Source: Mucilaginibacter sp. OK098
GTDB lineage: Bacteria; Bacteroidota; Bacteroidia; Sphingobacteriales; Sphingobacteriaceae
Reading direction: 5' to 3'
Length of the DNA: 64,000 bases
Assembly (NCBI RefSeq): GCF_900142915.1
Contig: NZ_FRCM01000003.1
Coordinates: 124,504-188,503 of the forward strand
The position numbers were made by a program, and so were the translations under genes. Every line of letters begins with the position of its first letter. Within the stretch, counting starts at the first letter, position 1. The notes under the pieces are model-generated. The model made no database searches and was not told where the DNA came from. It saw only the letters and a program-made list of their open reading frames with translations. This document shows positions 26,373 through 35,241 of the stretch, piece after piece.

Positions 26373-27452
26373 TTACTTAATAGCGTTCCCGTATCCTACT
26401 ACAAGAACTGATAATATAATTACAGCTATCCCAAGAATAACTGTGTTAAAAGCTTTTTTGCTCACCCCTTTCCATTCCTTTAAAATCAGTCCCCAAATAT
26501 TAGCTATGAGGATGATAAAAGCCATGTGAAGGATCCATGAGCTGGCACCGTTACCAAGCCTGCTTTCGCCCATTCCATAAAAAAAGAACTGCAAAAACCA
26601 GGTTGTTCCGGCAAGGGCCGAAAATAAATAATTTTTAAGCAATGGCGTTTTCGGATTTGTATAATCGCCAAAGGTCTTGTTGCGCGCATTCAGGATCATA
26701 CACCATATAAAATTGGTGGTGAGGCCGCCCCAAAGCACTACAATATAAATCACATTGTTCCGGAACAGGAAGTTGCCCTGGGCTGGGTGCGCTGTTACCC
26801 AAATGGTATTTGCCGTATCAGCCATTGATTTACCGGCTTCCAAGCCAAAATTAAAACAGGCGCTTAAAATACCTGATACAATGGCTACAAAGATTCCCAA
26901 GCCAAAACGGTAATCTTTATTTTCAGCTTTTGCAGAACTATTTTTGGCGAGGTCTGCCTCCTTCATAGTGCCCGCCTTACCGCAAATAATTATACCGATA
27001 ACGCAAATTGCTATGCCAAGCAATACCATTTGGCCCCAATGCGAAGTAAGCAGCATGGTGAAAGTATCTTTACCCTCCTTTGGAAAAAAGTTATAATAAA
27101 CTGACGGCACCAGCGACCCAAAAACCGCACAAAGACCCAGGATAATGGTGCTACCCAATGATACACCCAGGTATCGTACACCAAGCCCATAGGTCAATCC
27201 ACCAATGCCCCATAAAAGGCCCATTAGGTAGGTCCAGCCTAAAACATCAAAGCCTGTGCTTTTTATGATCTCAACAAAACCAGGAATAGTAAGCCAGGCT
27301 GCCAGCGGCGGCACTATAAGCCACGAAAATATGCCCCCAACTATCCAGAAGCTTTCCCAGGCCCAGCCCTTAACTTTTTTATAAGGGATGTAAAAGCTCC
27401 CCGAAGCAAAGCCCCCGAGGAAGTGAAAAAAAACGCCAAAGATTATGCCCAT
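26373..27452 (-). CDS. rhaT: L-rhamnose/H+ symporter RhaT
   Basis: A 359-residue inner-membrane transporter with about ten TM helices. It starts MGIIFGVFFHFLGGFASGSFYIPYKKVKGWAWESFWIVGGIFSW, the conserved N-terminus of the RhaT family. GLGIFVAIVSGILSACFNFGLEAG and the C-terminal WILHMAFIILIANIWGL also fit. It imports L-rhamnose released by the periplasmic GH78 enzyme. Gene order on the minus strand is GH78, rhaT, aldolase, with a word repeat in each gap. Confidence 0.93.
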   Translation of the reverse strand: MGIIFGVFFHFLGGFASGSFYIPYKKVKGWAWESFWIVGGIFSWLIVPPLAAWLTIPGFVEIIKSTGFDVLGWTYLMGLLWGIGGLTYGLGVRYLGVSLGSTIILGLCAVFGSLVPSVYYNFFPKEGKDTFTMLLTSHWGQMVLLGIAICVIGIIICGKAGTMKEADLAKNSSAKAENKDYRFGLGIFVAIVSGILSACFNFGLEAGKSMADTANTIWVTAHPAQGNFLFRNNVIYIVVLWGGLTTNFIWCMILNARNKTFGDYTNPKTPLLKNYLFSALAGTTWFLQFFFYGMGESRLGNGASSWILHMAFIILIANIWGLILKEWKGVSKKAFNTVILGIAVIILSVLVVGYGNAIK

Positions 27453-27530
27453 AAGATTAGTTGATTAGGTTGATTAAGTTTTTGCATTAAAATGATGTTT
27501 ATAATATTAGTTAATCCATCTGTCGCGCCC

Positions 27531-27552
27531 TTGTTGGTGTTGTCACCAACAA
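27531..27552. repeat. 22-bp hairpin, copy 1 of an inverted pair
   Basis: TTGTTGGTG and CACCAACAA form a perfect 9-bp stem around TTGT. The whole 22-mer is the exact reverse complement of the one at 27623-27644. Confidence 0.85.
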
Positions 27553-27622
27553 GACTGGGTTTGCAAAATGTTTACATTTTCCGATAAGCCGCCGGCATTT
27601 TCGACCGCACAAAAATCATCTG

Positions 27623-27644
27623 TTGTTGGTGACAACACCAACAA
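27623..27644. repeat. 22-bp hairpin, copy 2 of an inverted pair
   Basis: Same 9-bp arms with the loop ACAA. Together with copy 1 it encloses 70 nt and could form one long stem or two separate hairpins. It lies between the rhamnosidase and rhaT. Confidence 0.85.
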
Positions 27645-27669
27645 CGGCGTAAATTGATGCATAATGCAA

Positions 27670-27688
27670 GGGCGTATGCAATACGCCC
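27670..27688. repeat. GGGCGTAT hairpin
   Basis: GGGCGTAT, loop GCA, ATACGCCC is a perfect 8-bp stem, followed by CTACGG. It is similar to widespread GTAGGGGCGTAT-type intergenic repeats. It lies just downstream of the rhamnosidase stop, with no T tract on either side. Confidence 0.75.
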
Positions 27689-27702
27689 CTACGGTTATAT
27701 TT

Positions 27703-30429
27703 TTACGGTTTCACCGTACTAAAATGATAAACCCCTGATCCTATATTAACTGCCACATAACCATCTGCTGCATCGCCGGTTTTTATGCCGAACGAGTTTG
27801 CAATTGCTTTGCCGCTTTCTGTAATCGTGCTGCTATTGTTCCCAGGGATATAGATAGTAGCCGTTGTATTAGCCGGGATCTCCACATCAAGCAATAGGTT
27901 ACTGCCGTCAATCTTCCAGTGCGAACTTACTTTTCCATAATTTGTTTCATAATCAGCTTCCACATTACTCAAATTACCCCCGAGGGTCGGTTTTATAACG
28001 ATCTGCTTATATCCAGGTGCATCCTCTTTGGTATCAATCCCGGCTATAACGCGGTACATCCAATCGCCAATGGCCCCATAGGCATAGTGGTTATAGGAGT
28101 TCATAGTAGGCGTTTCAAGAGTGCCATCAGGTCTGATGCCGTCCCATCTTTCCCAAATAGTTGTTGCACCCATTTTCACAGGGTATAACCATGATGGGTA
28201 GGTATCCTGGAGTAAAAGGCCGTAAGCCACATCAGCATGCCCAAACCTGCTTAGCACATGGCATAAGTATGGTGTCCCTAAAAAGCCGGTAGTTAAATGG
28301 TTGCGGTAACGTGCAATGTTATTTGCCAAACGTTGCGCTGCCTGTGGCCTTAAGTTTTCGGGCAGCATATCAAATTCAAGCGCCAGCACATAGGCTGTTT
28401 GTGTATCAGACGAGATCAACCCGTTTGGCGTTACGTACTCATTGAAAAAAGCCTTCTTAATTTTAGCCAGCAGATCAGTATAATAAGCCTCATCATCCTT
28501 TTTGCCTAAAACCTTTGCTGTATTGATCATCAATTGTGTTGAATGCGCATAAAAACATTGCGCTATCAGGTATTTGCTGGTAATGGCCGAACTGCCATCG
28601 GTATCGTCATTTACGCTGTAAAAAAGCCAGTCGCCGAAATGAAAGCCTGTGTTCCAAAGGTCGTTTTTACTTTTATCCTGCATGAATTTTACCCAGGCCT
28701 TCATGCTGCTGTACTGGTTTTCCAGGATCTGCTTATCGCCATAAGCTAAATACATATTCCACGGAATAATGGTTGATACATCTGACCAGCCAGTGCTGCC
28801 GCCGGCTTCGTTTTTATTATTGCCCAACACATCGGGTATAACAAACGGAACACTGCCGCTTGGGTACTGGTCGGCCGCAACATCCTTAAGCCATTTGGTA
28901 AAAAAGTTGTGCACATTCATGTTGTAAGTTGCCGTGCGCGAAAATACCTGCGCATCGCCTGTCCAGCCTAAACGCTCATCGCGTTGCGGGCAATCAGTAG
29001 GAACATCCAAAAAATTACCCTTTTGGCCCCATTGTATGTTGTGCTGTAATTTGTTAATCATTTCGTTCGAGCAGCTGAATGTTCCCGCCGGCTTCATGTC
29101 TGAATAAAGGGCAATGGCCGTAAAATCAGCGGCGTTCAAATCCTTTTTGTAGCCCTCAACCTTAATATATCGGAAACCCTGCCAGGTAAATTGCGGTTCA
29201 AATACCTCTTCGCCGCCGCCCTTTAAAATGTAGATATTCTGGGCCCGTGCAGCGCGCAAATTCTCGGTATAAAAATTGCCAGGTTTGTCTAAGATCTCGG
29301 CATGCGATAGCCTGATGGTGTCGCCTGCATTGCCTCTCACTTTCATTTGCACCCAGCCAACCAGGTTTTGGCCAAAGTCAATTACCTCCTCGCCTTTTGG
29401 CGTTTTAAATATTTTTACAGGCTTAAAGGTTTCATGCTTCCTAACCGGCTCGTTAACGGTGGCAACTAAAGTGTTTTTTGTATAATCGTTAACCGTTACA
29501 CCCGACCAGCTTTTATCATCAAATGTGGCTGTCGACCAGTTTTTTTGCTGCATGCGATTATCAATGGTTGCGCCATTATAAATCTCGGCAAATCTTACCG
29601 GGCCGGTAGATGATTTCCACGATTCGTCGGATACTATGGTAGCCGTAGTACCATCGGTATAAGTAACATCCAGTTGAAATAGCAGGGCTATATCTTTTCC
29701 GTAATAGTTTTGCTGATGCGAAAAACCGATATGCCCGCGGTACCAGCCGCTGCCTAAGGTCGCGCCAACAGCATTTGCGCCGGGCTGAAGCAAATTAGTA
29801 ACATCATAGGCCTGGTATTGCAGGCGTTTATTATAAGTCGTCCAGCCGGGGGTTAAAAACGCATCGCCCACTCGCTTGCCGTTTATCTGCGCCTCATATA
29901 ACCCGTGCGAGGTAATATAAGCTGTGGCCGATTGTACCTTTTTGGTTAAATTAAACCCTTTGCGAAACAATGGGCTTGGCCTGTTTACTGAATCTTCCAC
30001 AAAACCGGGAGTTATCCATTTGGCTTTCCAGTCGGCAGGTGTAAGCAGGCCCATTCGCCAGCTGGCAGACTCGCTCCATACAGAAGCTTTACCTGTGTTA
30101 TCCCAAACTCTTACCTGCCATACATATTTTTGCCCGGCAACTAATGGCTCACCTTTGTAGGTGATGTACATTGATTCGTCAGACATTACCTTGCCGGTTT
30201 TCCAAACTTCGTGCTTGCCTTTGCCCTGGCTGCTTACCTTTAATTCGTAGGCGGTTTGCATTACACTGCGCTTATCGCCTGCATTTAACTGCCAGCTGAG
30301 CCGCGGGTTAATGGCATCAATGCTGATAGGATCAACCTTGTTTTCAGTTAGTAAATACTGTACCTTAACCTGTGCCAAACAAATACCTGCAAGGTGTACT
30401 GCAAAAAATAAAATCAGTAGCTTTCTCAT
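27703..30429 (-). CDS. alpha-L-rhamnosidase, GH78
   Basis: A 908-residue secreted glycosidase (signal peptide 1-19, GICLAQ). It has the N-terminal accessory beta-sandwiches of GH78 (TENKVDPISIDAINPRLSWQL; ATAYITSHGLYEAQINGKRVGD), then the (alpha/alpha)6 catalytic domain. The acid region is DVPTDCPQRDERLGWTGD, near residue 480. Later family motifs are GASTIWERWDG-like (GATTIWERWDG) and SYNHYAYGAIGDW. It removes terminal alpha-L-rhamnose from pectin side chains or plant glycosides. It is divergent from the GntR regulator gene, which probably controls it. Confidence 0.95.
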   Translation of the reverse strand: MRKLLILFFAVHLAGICLAQVKVQYLLTENKVDPISIDAINPRLSWQLNAGDKRSVMQTAYELKVSSQGKGKHEVWKTGKVMSDESMYITYKGEPLVAGQKYVWQVRVWDNTGKASVWSESASWRMGLLTPADWKAKWITPGFVEDSVNRPSPLFRKGFNLTKKVQSATAYITSHGLYEAQINGKRVGDAFLTPGWTTYNKRLQYQAYDVTNLLQPGANAVGATLGSGWYRGHIGFSHQQNYYGKDIALLFQLDVTYTDGTTATIVSDESWKSSTGPVRFAEIYNGATIDNRMQQKNWSTATFDDKSWSGVTVNDYTKNTLVATVNEPVRKHETFKPVKIFKTPKGEEVIDFGQNLVGWVQMKVRGNAGDTIRLSHAEILDKPGNFYTENLRAARAQNIYILKGGGEEVFEPQFTWQGFRYIKVEGYKKDLNAADFTAIALYSDMKPAGTFSCSNEMINKLQHNIQWGQKGNFLDVPTDCPQRDERLGWTGDAQVFSRTATYNMNVHNFFTKWLKDVAADQYPSGSVPFVIPDVLGNNKNEAGGSTGWSDVSTIIPWNMYLAYGDKQILENQYSSMKAWVKFMQDKSKNDLWNTGFHFGDWLFYSVNDDTDGSSAITSKYLIAQCFYAHSTQLMINTAKVLGKKDDEAYYTDLLAKIKKAFFNEYVTPNGLISSDTQTAYVLALEFDMLPENLRPQAAQRLANNIARYRNHLTTGFLGTPYLCHVLSRFGHADVAYGLLLQDTYPSWLYPVKMGATTIWERWDGIRPDGTLETPTMNSYNHYAYGAIGDWMYRVIAGIDTKEDAPGYKQIVIKPTLGGNLSNVEADYETNYGKVSSHWKIDGSNLLLDVEIPANTTATIYIPGNNSSTITESGKAIANSFGIKTGDAADGYVAVNIGSGVYHFSTVKP

Positions 30430-30562
30430 CTTTATTAATCGGGATATATTTTAAATTGGTTAGGCAAGTTAATGAAAATGCTTTTAGTTAACTATCCTGT
30501 ACTGTCTTTACCACAAGGGTTTTTCATGCAATTTTATTTAGTTTTAGCCTTTTAAGATTGCC

Positions 30563-30577
30563 GGAGGTTACTGCAGA
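30563..30577 (+). promoter_or_regulatory. Shine-Dalgarno sequence of the GntR gene
   Basis: GGAGG at 30563-30567 lies 9 nt before the ATG at 30577. A true SD is unusual in this AT-rich, SD-poor genome and supports the chosen start. Confidence 0.65.
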
Positions 30578-31602
30578 TGAAAAACTATTTAAAAATTATC
30601 AAAATAGACGAATACTCCATCACGCCTAAATACCTGCAGATAAGCAATTCCATTTTAAGGGGGATCGAGGATGGGAATATTGAAAAGGATGATATTCTGC
30701 CTTCAATAAACGACCTGAGTATTGCCCTTGATGTTTCACGGAACACCATTGAACGCGCCTATAAGGAATTGAAGCAATATAATGTGATCACGTCTGTAGC
30801 AGGCAAGGGTTATTTTATCTCAAACATCTCTTTTAATCAGCCGGTAAAAGTTTTGTTACTGTTTAATAAGCTGAGCAGCCATAAAAAAATAATTTATGAT
30901 GCATTTGCCGAAACGCTTGGCAGCAATGCCGCTATTGATTTTTACATCTACAATAACGATTTTAATGTTTTCAAAAAGCTGCTGGCTAATAACACAGAGC
31001 ATTATTCCAAGTTAATAGTTATCCCTCATTTTATAGAGACCGCTGAAAATGCCTTCGCAGTGATTAATGAATTACCGAAGGATAAACTGATCCTGATGGA
31101 TAAGCTCCCCGAAGGAGTAACTGGTAATTTTGGCGCCGTGTATGAAAACTTTGAACAGGATATTTATTTTGCCCTTGAGCAACTACTGGAGCAGCTAAGC
31201 AAATACCACACATTAAAGATTATTTTCCCTGAGAACAGCTATTATTCCAAAGAGATATTGACTGGATTTTTAAACTTTTGCGGTCAGTATGCTTTTGAGT
31301 ATGATATCATCCATCACCTAAAAAACGAGCTCCTGCAGCCCGGCACCGTGTATATTAATTTAATGGAAGACGACCTGGTTGAGCTGATTGAAAAGATCAT
31401 TGGCGATAAATTGACCATTGGAAAAGATATCGGTGTGATCAGCTATAACGAAACACCATTAAAAAAGATCATTCTTAACGGGATTACCACCATCTCTACA
31501 GATTTTAGGCTGATGGGCGAAAAAGCAGCTGAAATGGTACTAACCAATAGTAAGGAACATGTGGCTATTCCTTTTAAGGTTACTTATAGAAACTCATTGT
31601 AA
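30577..31602 (+). CDS. GntR-family regulator with LacI-type ligand domain, probable rhamnose sensor
   Basis: A 341-residue regulator. The winged helix (about 15-80, YLQISNSILRGIEDGNIEKDDILPSINDLSIALDVSRNTIERAYKEL) is joined to a periplasmic-binding-protein-like sensor (about 90-335, VKVLLLFNKLSSHKKIIYDAFAETLG). This GntR subfamily controls sugar loci in Bacteroidota. It is divergent from the rhamnosidase, so control of the rhamnose genes is likely but inferred. Its stop abuts the stop of the convergent esterase with no spacer. Confidence 0.9.
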   Translation: MKNYLKIIKIDEYSITPKYLQISNSILRGIEDGNIEKDDILPSINDLSIALDVSRNTIERAYKELKQYNVITSVAGKGYFISNISFNQPVKVLLLFNKLSSHKKIIYDAFAETLGSNAAIDFYIYNNDFNVFKKLLANNTEHYSKLIVIPHFIETAENAFAVINELPKDKLILMDKLPEGVTGNFGAVYENFEQDIYFALEQLLEQLSKYHTLKIIFPENSYYSKEILTGFLNFCGQYAFEYDIIHHLKNELLQPGTVYINLMEDDLVELIEKIIGDKLTIGKDIGVISYNETPLKKIILNGITTISTDFRLMGEKAAEMVLTNSKEHVAIPFKVTYRNSL

Positions 31603-33078
31603 TTAATTACTCCAGGTATCTGTCCGAAAAGGTTCGGCGGGTAGTCCGGCGGAATTTTGCAGATTGGTTACCGGTGCATTTGTAAATGCGTATCGTACCG
31701 CCTGTACAGGCAATGGAGTATTTGCCGGCGCTGTAATTGAAATTGTATTCCCTTGTATGGTTGCTGTTCCCTGCCTGAAAACATGATCAGTACCTGCAAC
31801 AAAAAAGAATTGATTTAAAGGATTATTATTAACAGTGCTTAATCCGTTAGCTGTACCGCTGCTAAAACTTATAATTGCTGTATTTCCATTTACCGACCAT
31901 GACGAATAATGCGGCCCGTAACATTCCACATTTTGGTTATAAGTGTTTTTTAAAGCCAGCAATGCCAGGCGCTCACCTACCGGTTTTTTATTACGCGGGT
32001 GATGATTGGCTTCTTCGCCAACATCCATCGTAACAGCCATGCCTGTTCCCGCAACTGAAAGAATGTTTGCCTGCCCTTCCCTGAATTTAGCCAGGTAATT
32101 CAGCGTTTTGTCGCCGCCGGGCGGGGTGGTAGTGTTGTAGTCTTCCGCAAATGGGGTTAGCTGTACAAAATAAAAAGGAAGCGCATTATCATTAAACTGG
32201 GTTCGCCAGCCTTTAATTAATGCGCTGTTAAGCTTAGTGTAATTAGCCGGATCATCACGCTGGTTATTTTCGCCCTGGTACCAGGTAAATCCTTTAATGG
32301 CAAGATTGGTTAAAGGGTTGATCATCCCGTTGTACAAAGTTGAACTGTTATGCGAATAAACCGAATTTAAAAGCGGGTCATTCACTATAGCATCTTTATT
32401 GGCCCATTCCTGGCAGTAAGCCCCATTAATTGCCGAAATGATGACACCAACGGGCACGTTAAGTGTTGTATGCAATTTACGGGCAAAAAAATAAGCTGTC
32501 GCGCTTAAATTACCCGCATTTGCCGGGGAACATACATTCCATTGCGCCGGAAAATTGAGCCTGGATGCCGGCGCGCTTTCATAATCGCTTTGTATAGTAA
32601 GCGTACGGATTAATGGATATTTTGCCGATGCTATTTCCGTTTGGTAATTAAGCACCCCGGTAAACGGAGCAATTAAACCAACGGGCATTACCATGTTTGA
32701 CTGGCCCGAACATAACCATACATCGCCAATTAAAACATTGGTCAAAATTACAGCATCAGTCCCTTCGGCTTTAGCCGTTATAGTTTGCGGGTTAGTATTA
32801 GCTGCGCTTGCAGCCACGGTTACCCTCCAGTTGCCTGAATCGTCTGCAATGGCATTAAAGGTTGTTAGGTTCCAGCTTACGTTTACTGCTATTTTTTGTT
32901 TTGCTGTTGCGCTGCCCCAAATTATAAATGGCTTATCGCGCTGCACTACCATATTGCTTTGCAGCGGCGAACCCAATACAGGAGTTGCATTACTATGCTT
33001 CTGTGGATTTATATCTTTTTTGCTACAACCTGCCATTATTAGTATCAGCAGCACTAAACACAACCATCTTGTTTTCAT
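31603..33078 (-). CDS. sialate O-acetylesterase-like lipoprotein (SGNH fold)
   Basis: A 491-residue lipoprotein (lipobox MAGCS, C18). An N-terminal beta-sandwich (QSNMVVQRDKPFIIWGSATAKQKIAV) is followed by an SGNH hydrolase with the nucleophile motif GDVWLCSGQSNM. GFTWYQGENN and VGEEANHHPRNKKPVGERLA carry the remaining active-site histidine and glutamate context. In polysaccharide loci such enzymes remove acetyl groups from pectic or hemicellulosic sugars. It sits at the edge of the rhamnose locus. A paralogue is cut by the right end of the window. Confidence 0.9.
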   Translation of the reverse strand: MKTRWLCLVLLILIMAGCSKKDINPQKHSNATPVLGSPLQSNMVVQRDKPFIIWGSATAKQKIAVNVSWNLTTFNAIADDSGNWRVTVAASAANTNPQTITAKAEGTDAVILTNVLIGDVWLCSGQSNMVMPVGLIAPFTGVLNYQTEIASAKYPLIRTLTIQSDYESAPASRLNFPAQWNVCSPANAGNLSATAYFFARKLHTTLNVPVGVIISAINGAYCQEWANKDAIVNDPLLNSVYSHNSSTLYNGMINPLTNLAIKGFTWYQGENNQRDDPANYTKLNSALIKGWRTQFNDNALPFYFVQLTPFAEDYNTTTPPGGDKTLNYLAKFREGQANILSVAGTGMAVTMDVGEEANHHPRNKKPVGERLALLALKNTYNQNVECYGPHYSSWSVNGNTAIISFSSGTANGLSTVNNNPLNQFFFVAGTDHVFRQGTATIQGNTISITAPANTPLPVQAVRYAFTNAPVTNLQNSAGLPAEPFRTDTWSN

Positions 33079-33423
33079 ATATCAACAGGCCGTGTGTTTA
33101 AAAGACAAGGCATTAACATTATCAATAGTTTATAGGGTACCAAAATAAAGAAATAGCGCCTATTAAAATAGCATGGCAATACATTTTCAACAAAATTCCC
33201 CTTTTTTAAGGCCCGGCAAGTACAGCAAAAAGATAAATCATTACAACATATTGCATATCGTTGAAGCCAGGGATGGCCTTCTTAAGCAAGTTGACTTTAA
33301 AGAAAAAAGTGCCTGAATCGTTGATCCAGGCACTTTTAAAAATTTGTTTGGTAGTTTTAATTGCACAGCGGAAGTTTTGTATGAGCATTGCTTATAGTCG
33401 CTACAGTAACAAAAGCAAGGCCT
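33079..33423. other. intergenic region between two minus-strand genes
   Basis: 345 nt upstream of the acetylesterase and downstream of the quinone reductase. It holds the hairpin terminator at 33305-33340. A 60-codon open frame on the minus strand (33206-33388) runs through that terminator and has no recognisable content. Nothing else is visible. Confidence 0.6.
33305..33340 (-). terminator. intrinsic terminator of the TetR-controlled operon
   Basis: AAAAGTGCCTG (33305-33315) pairs with CAGGCACTTTT (33327-33337) around an 11-nt loop, with A/T tracts on both sides. It ends the minus-strand operon and could work in both directions. Confidence 0.85.
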
Positions 33424-34425
33424 TTACTTAATTTTTACAACGACTTTTCCTTTAGCACGGCCGCTTTCAACATAGCTCATCGCTTCCTTGATCGATTCGA
33501 AAGGGAAAATTTTGTCTATAACTGGTATTATAGTACCGGAATTTATAAGCGAAGTGATCTCTTTTAACTGTGCTCCATCAGCCTTCATAAATAGAAATGA
33601 AAAGCCCACATTAAGCTTTTTTGCTTTTTTCCTTACACTGGAGCTTAACAGGCGCATGATTAATTTCACGAACCAGGGAGCACCGATCTCTTTCGCAAAA
33701 TCCGGATCAGGCGGGCCTGAGATCGAGATGAGTTTTCCACCAGATTTTAATACGCGCAGCGATTTTTCGAGTGTCTTGCTGTCCTGACTATTCAAAACCA
33801 GGTCGTAACCGTGCAGAACTCGCTCAAAGTCCTCTTTCTTATAGTCAATTACAACATCTGCACCGAGGCTTTTCACTAAATCAATATTGGCTGCACTTGT
33901 CGTTGTAGCTACTGTAGCACCAAGGAATTTCGCCAGCTGGATGGCAAATGTGCCTACACCACCGGAGCCTGCCTGGATGAATACTTTTTGTCCTGCTTTC
34001 AGTTTCCCTTTTTCAACCAGTGCCTGCCATGCGGTCAGGCCCACCAGAGGGATGGATGCGGCTTCTTCCATGCTCAGTTTTTTCGGTTTAAGTGCAACAT
34101 CGGCTTCCTTAATCGCAATGAAATCCGCAAATGTTCCAATGTGATGATCTGCAGGTCGTGCGTAAACCTCGTCTCCAATTTTAAATTGCTGCACACAAAC
34201 CCCGGCCTTAGTTACAATTCCCGCAACATCATGGCCCAAAACGAATGGCGTTTTATATGGCAAAATGAGTTTGAACTCCCCGTTTCTGATTTTGGAATCC
34301 AGGAGGTTTATACCGGCAGCGTGTACTTCTACCAACACCTCATCAGCCTGTAGTTCCGGATCAGGTATTTGACCAATGCGCCCGCCATCCTTGCTTTTAT
34401 ATTTGTCTATGATGAATGCTTTCAT
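33424..34425 (-). CDS. NADP-dependent alcohol dehydrogenase/quinone oxidoreductase (MDR family)
   Basis: A 333-residue medium-chain dehydrogenase. The GroES-like domain carries VEVHAAGINLLDSKIRNG and PFVLGHDVAGIVTKAG. The Rossmann fold carries QAGSGGVGTFAIQLAKFLGATVATTTS. The zinc ligands of alcohol dehydrogenases are absent, as in zeta-crystallin-like quinone reductases. It is the third gene of an operon with two SDR genes behind a TetR gene. It probably reduces quinones or enones; the substrate is unknown. Confidence 0.9.
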   Translation of the reverse strand: MKAFIIDKYKSKDGGRIGQIPDPELQADEVLVEVHAAGINLLDSKIRNGEFKLILPYKTPFVLGHDVAGIVTKAGVCVQQFKIGDEVYARPADHHIGTFADFIAIKEADVALKPKKLSMEEAASIPLVGLTAWQALVEKGKLKAGQKVFIQAGSGGVGTFAIQLAKFLGATVATTTSAANIDLVKSLGADVVIDYKKEDFERVLHGYDLVLNSQDSKTLEKSLRVLKSGGKLISISGPPDPDFAKEIGAPWFVKLIMRLLSSSVRKKAKKLNVGFSFLFMKADGAQLKEITSLINSGTIIPVIDKIFPFESIKEAMSYVESGRAKGKVVVKIK

Positions 34426-34451
34426 TTTTTTATATATGATGAGAATAATTT

Positions 34452-35219
34452 CTATGATGCTATTACTTTGTAACTTTTCTTAGGATTAATCAAACCAAAA
34501 GTCATTTTCGGAAAAAGCCGATTGAGTATATACACTGTTTTGGTGTCACCTATACGGATCGTAAGCTGATCTTTCTCAAGGCCCGCAATAAACGCTTTCA
34601 CCATATCTGCCGTGGTCATTTTTTTGCCGTTCATGTCAGTTGTCATTTCTGTGGCGACAAGCGGCGGTAGAAGTTCAAAAATTTTTACGCTGCTGTTCAA
34701 AATTTGCAGATGCTTCCTAAGCGATTTGGTATAAAACTGCAATGCTACTTTGGATGCCGCATAAGTGGCTTCCAGCAATGACGGAACATAACTGAGTAAC
34801 GAAGTGGTGTTGATGATCGCGCTTTCTTTTCTTGATTTCAGCATATCCATAAACAGGTTGTTAAGCCGGATCACTCCCAGGTAGTTGACGTTCATTTCGT
34901 ACGCCGCATCCTCAAAATGCTGACCGTTTGCTGTCCCGAGGTTGATCGGGTCTGTTAACACCCCTGCATTATTGTATAAAATATCTATACCGCCCAGTTG
35001 CTGTACCTGGTTGAAAAGTTTTTGCGCATCACCCGCATCTGATACATCACTTTTAATGGCCGTAATTGCCGGATACAGCCTCATGGCTTCATCTAATTTT
35101 TCCTGGTTTCTGCCGGTGATGATCACGCTGGCGCCATTGGCTAAAAATTGTTTTGCTGATTCCAGCCCGATACCTGATGCACCACCCGTGATCAATACCG
35201 TTTTTCCTTTTAATTGCAT
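34452..35219 (-). CDS. short-chain dehydrogenase/reductase (DltE-like)
   Basis: A 255-residue classical SDR with the nucleotide-binding TGGASGIGLE (11-20), the NNAG motif (YNNAGVL) and the catalytic YAASK with the upstream serine in NTTSLLSY. The C-terminal extension ends in FPKMTFGLINPKK. It lies 22 nt after the preceding SDR gene and 26 nt before the quinone reductase gene in one operon. The substrate is not predictable. Confidence 0.9.
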   Translation of the reverse strand: MQLKGKTVLITGGASGIGLESAKQFLANGASVIITGRNQEKLDEAMRLYPAITAIKSDVSDAGDAQKLFNQVQQLGGIDILYNNAGVLTDPINLGTANGQHFEDAAYEMNVNYLGVIRLNNLFMDMLKSRKESAIINTTSLLSYVPSLLEATYAASKVALQFYTKSLRKHLQILNSSVKIFELLPPLVATEMTTDMNGKKMTTADMVKAFIAGLEKDQLTIRIGDTKTVYILNRLFPKMTFGLINPKKSYKVIAS

Positions 35220-35241
35220 GGTTTTATTTCTTTTGTTAACT

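Noticed and set aside
33206..33388. 60-codon minus-strand frame with a hydrophobic C-terminus.
   Set aside because: It runs through the perfect terminator hairpin at 33305-33337 and has no recognisable features.
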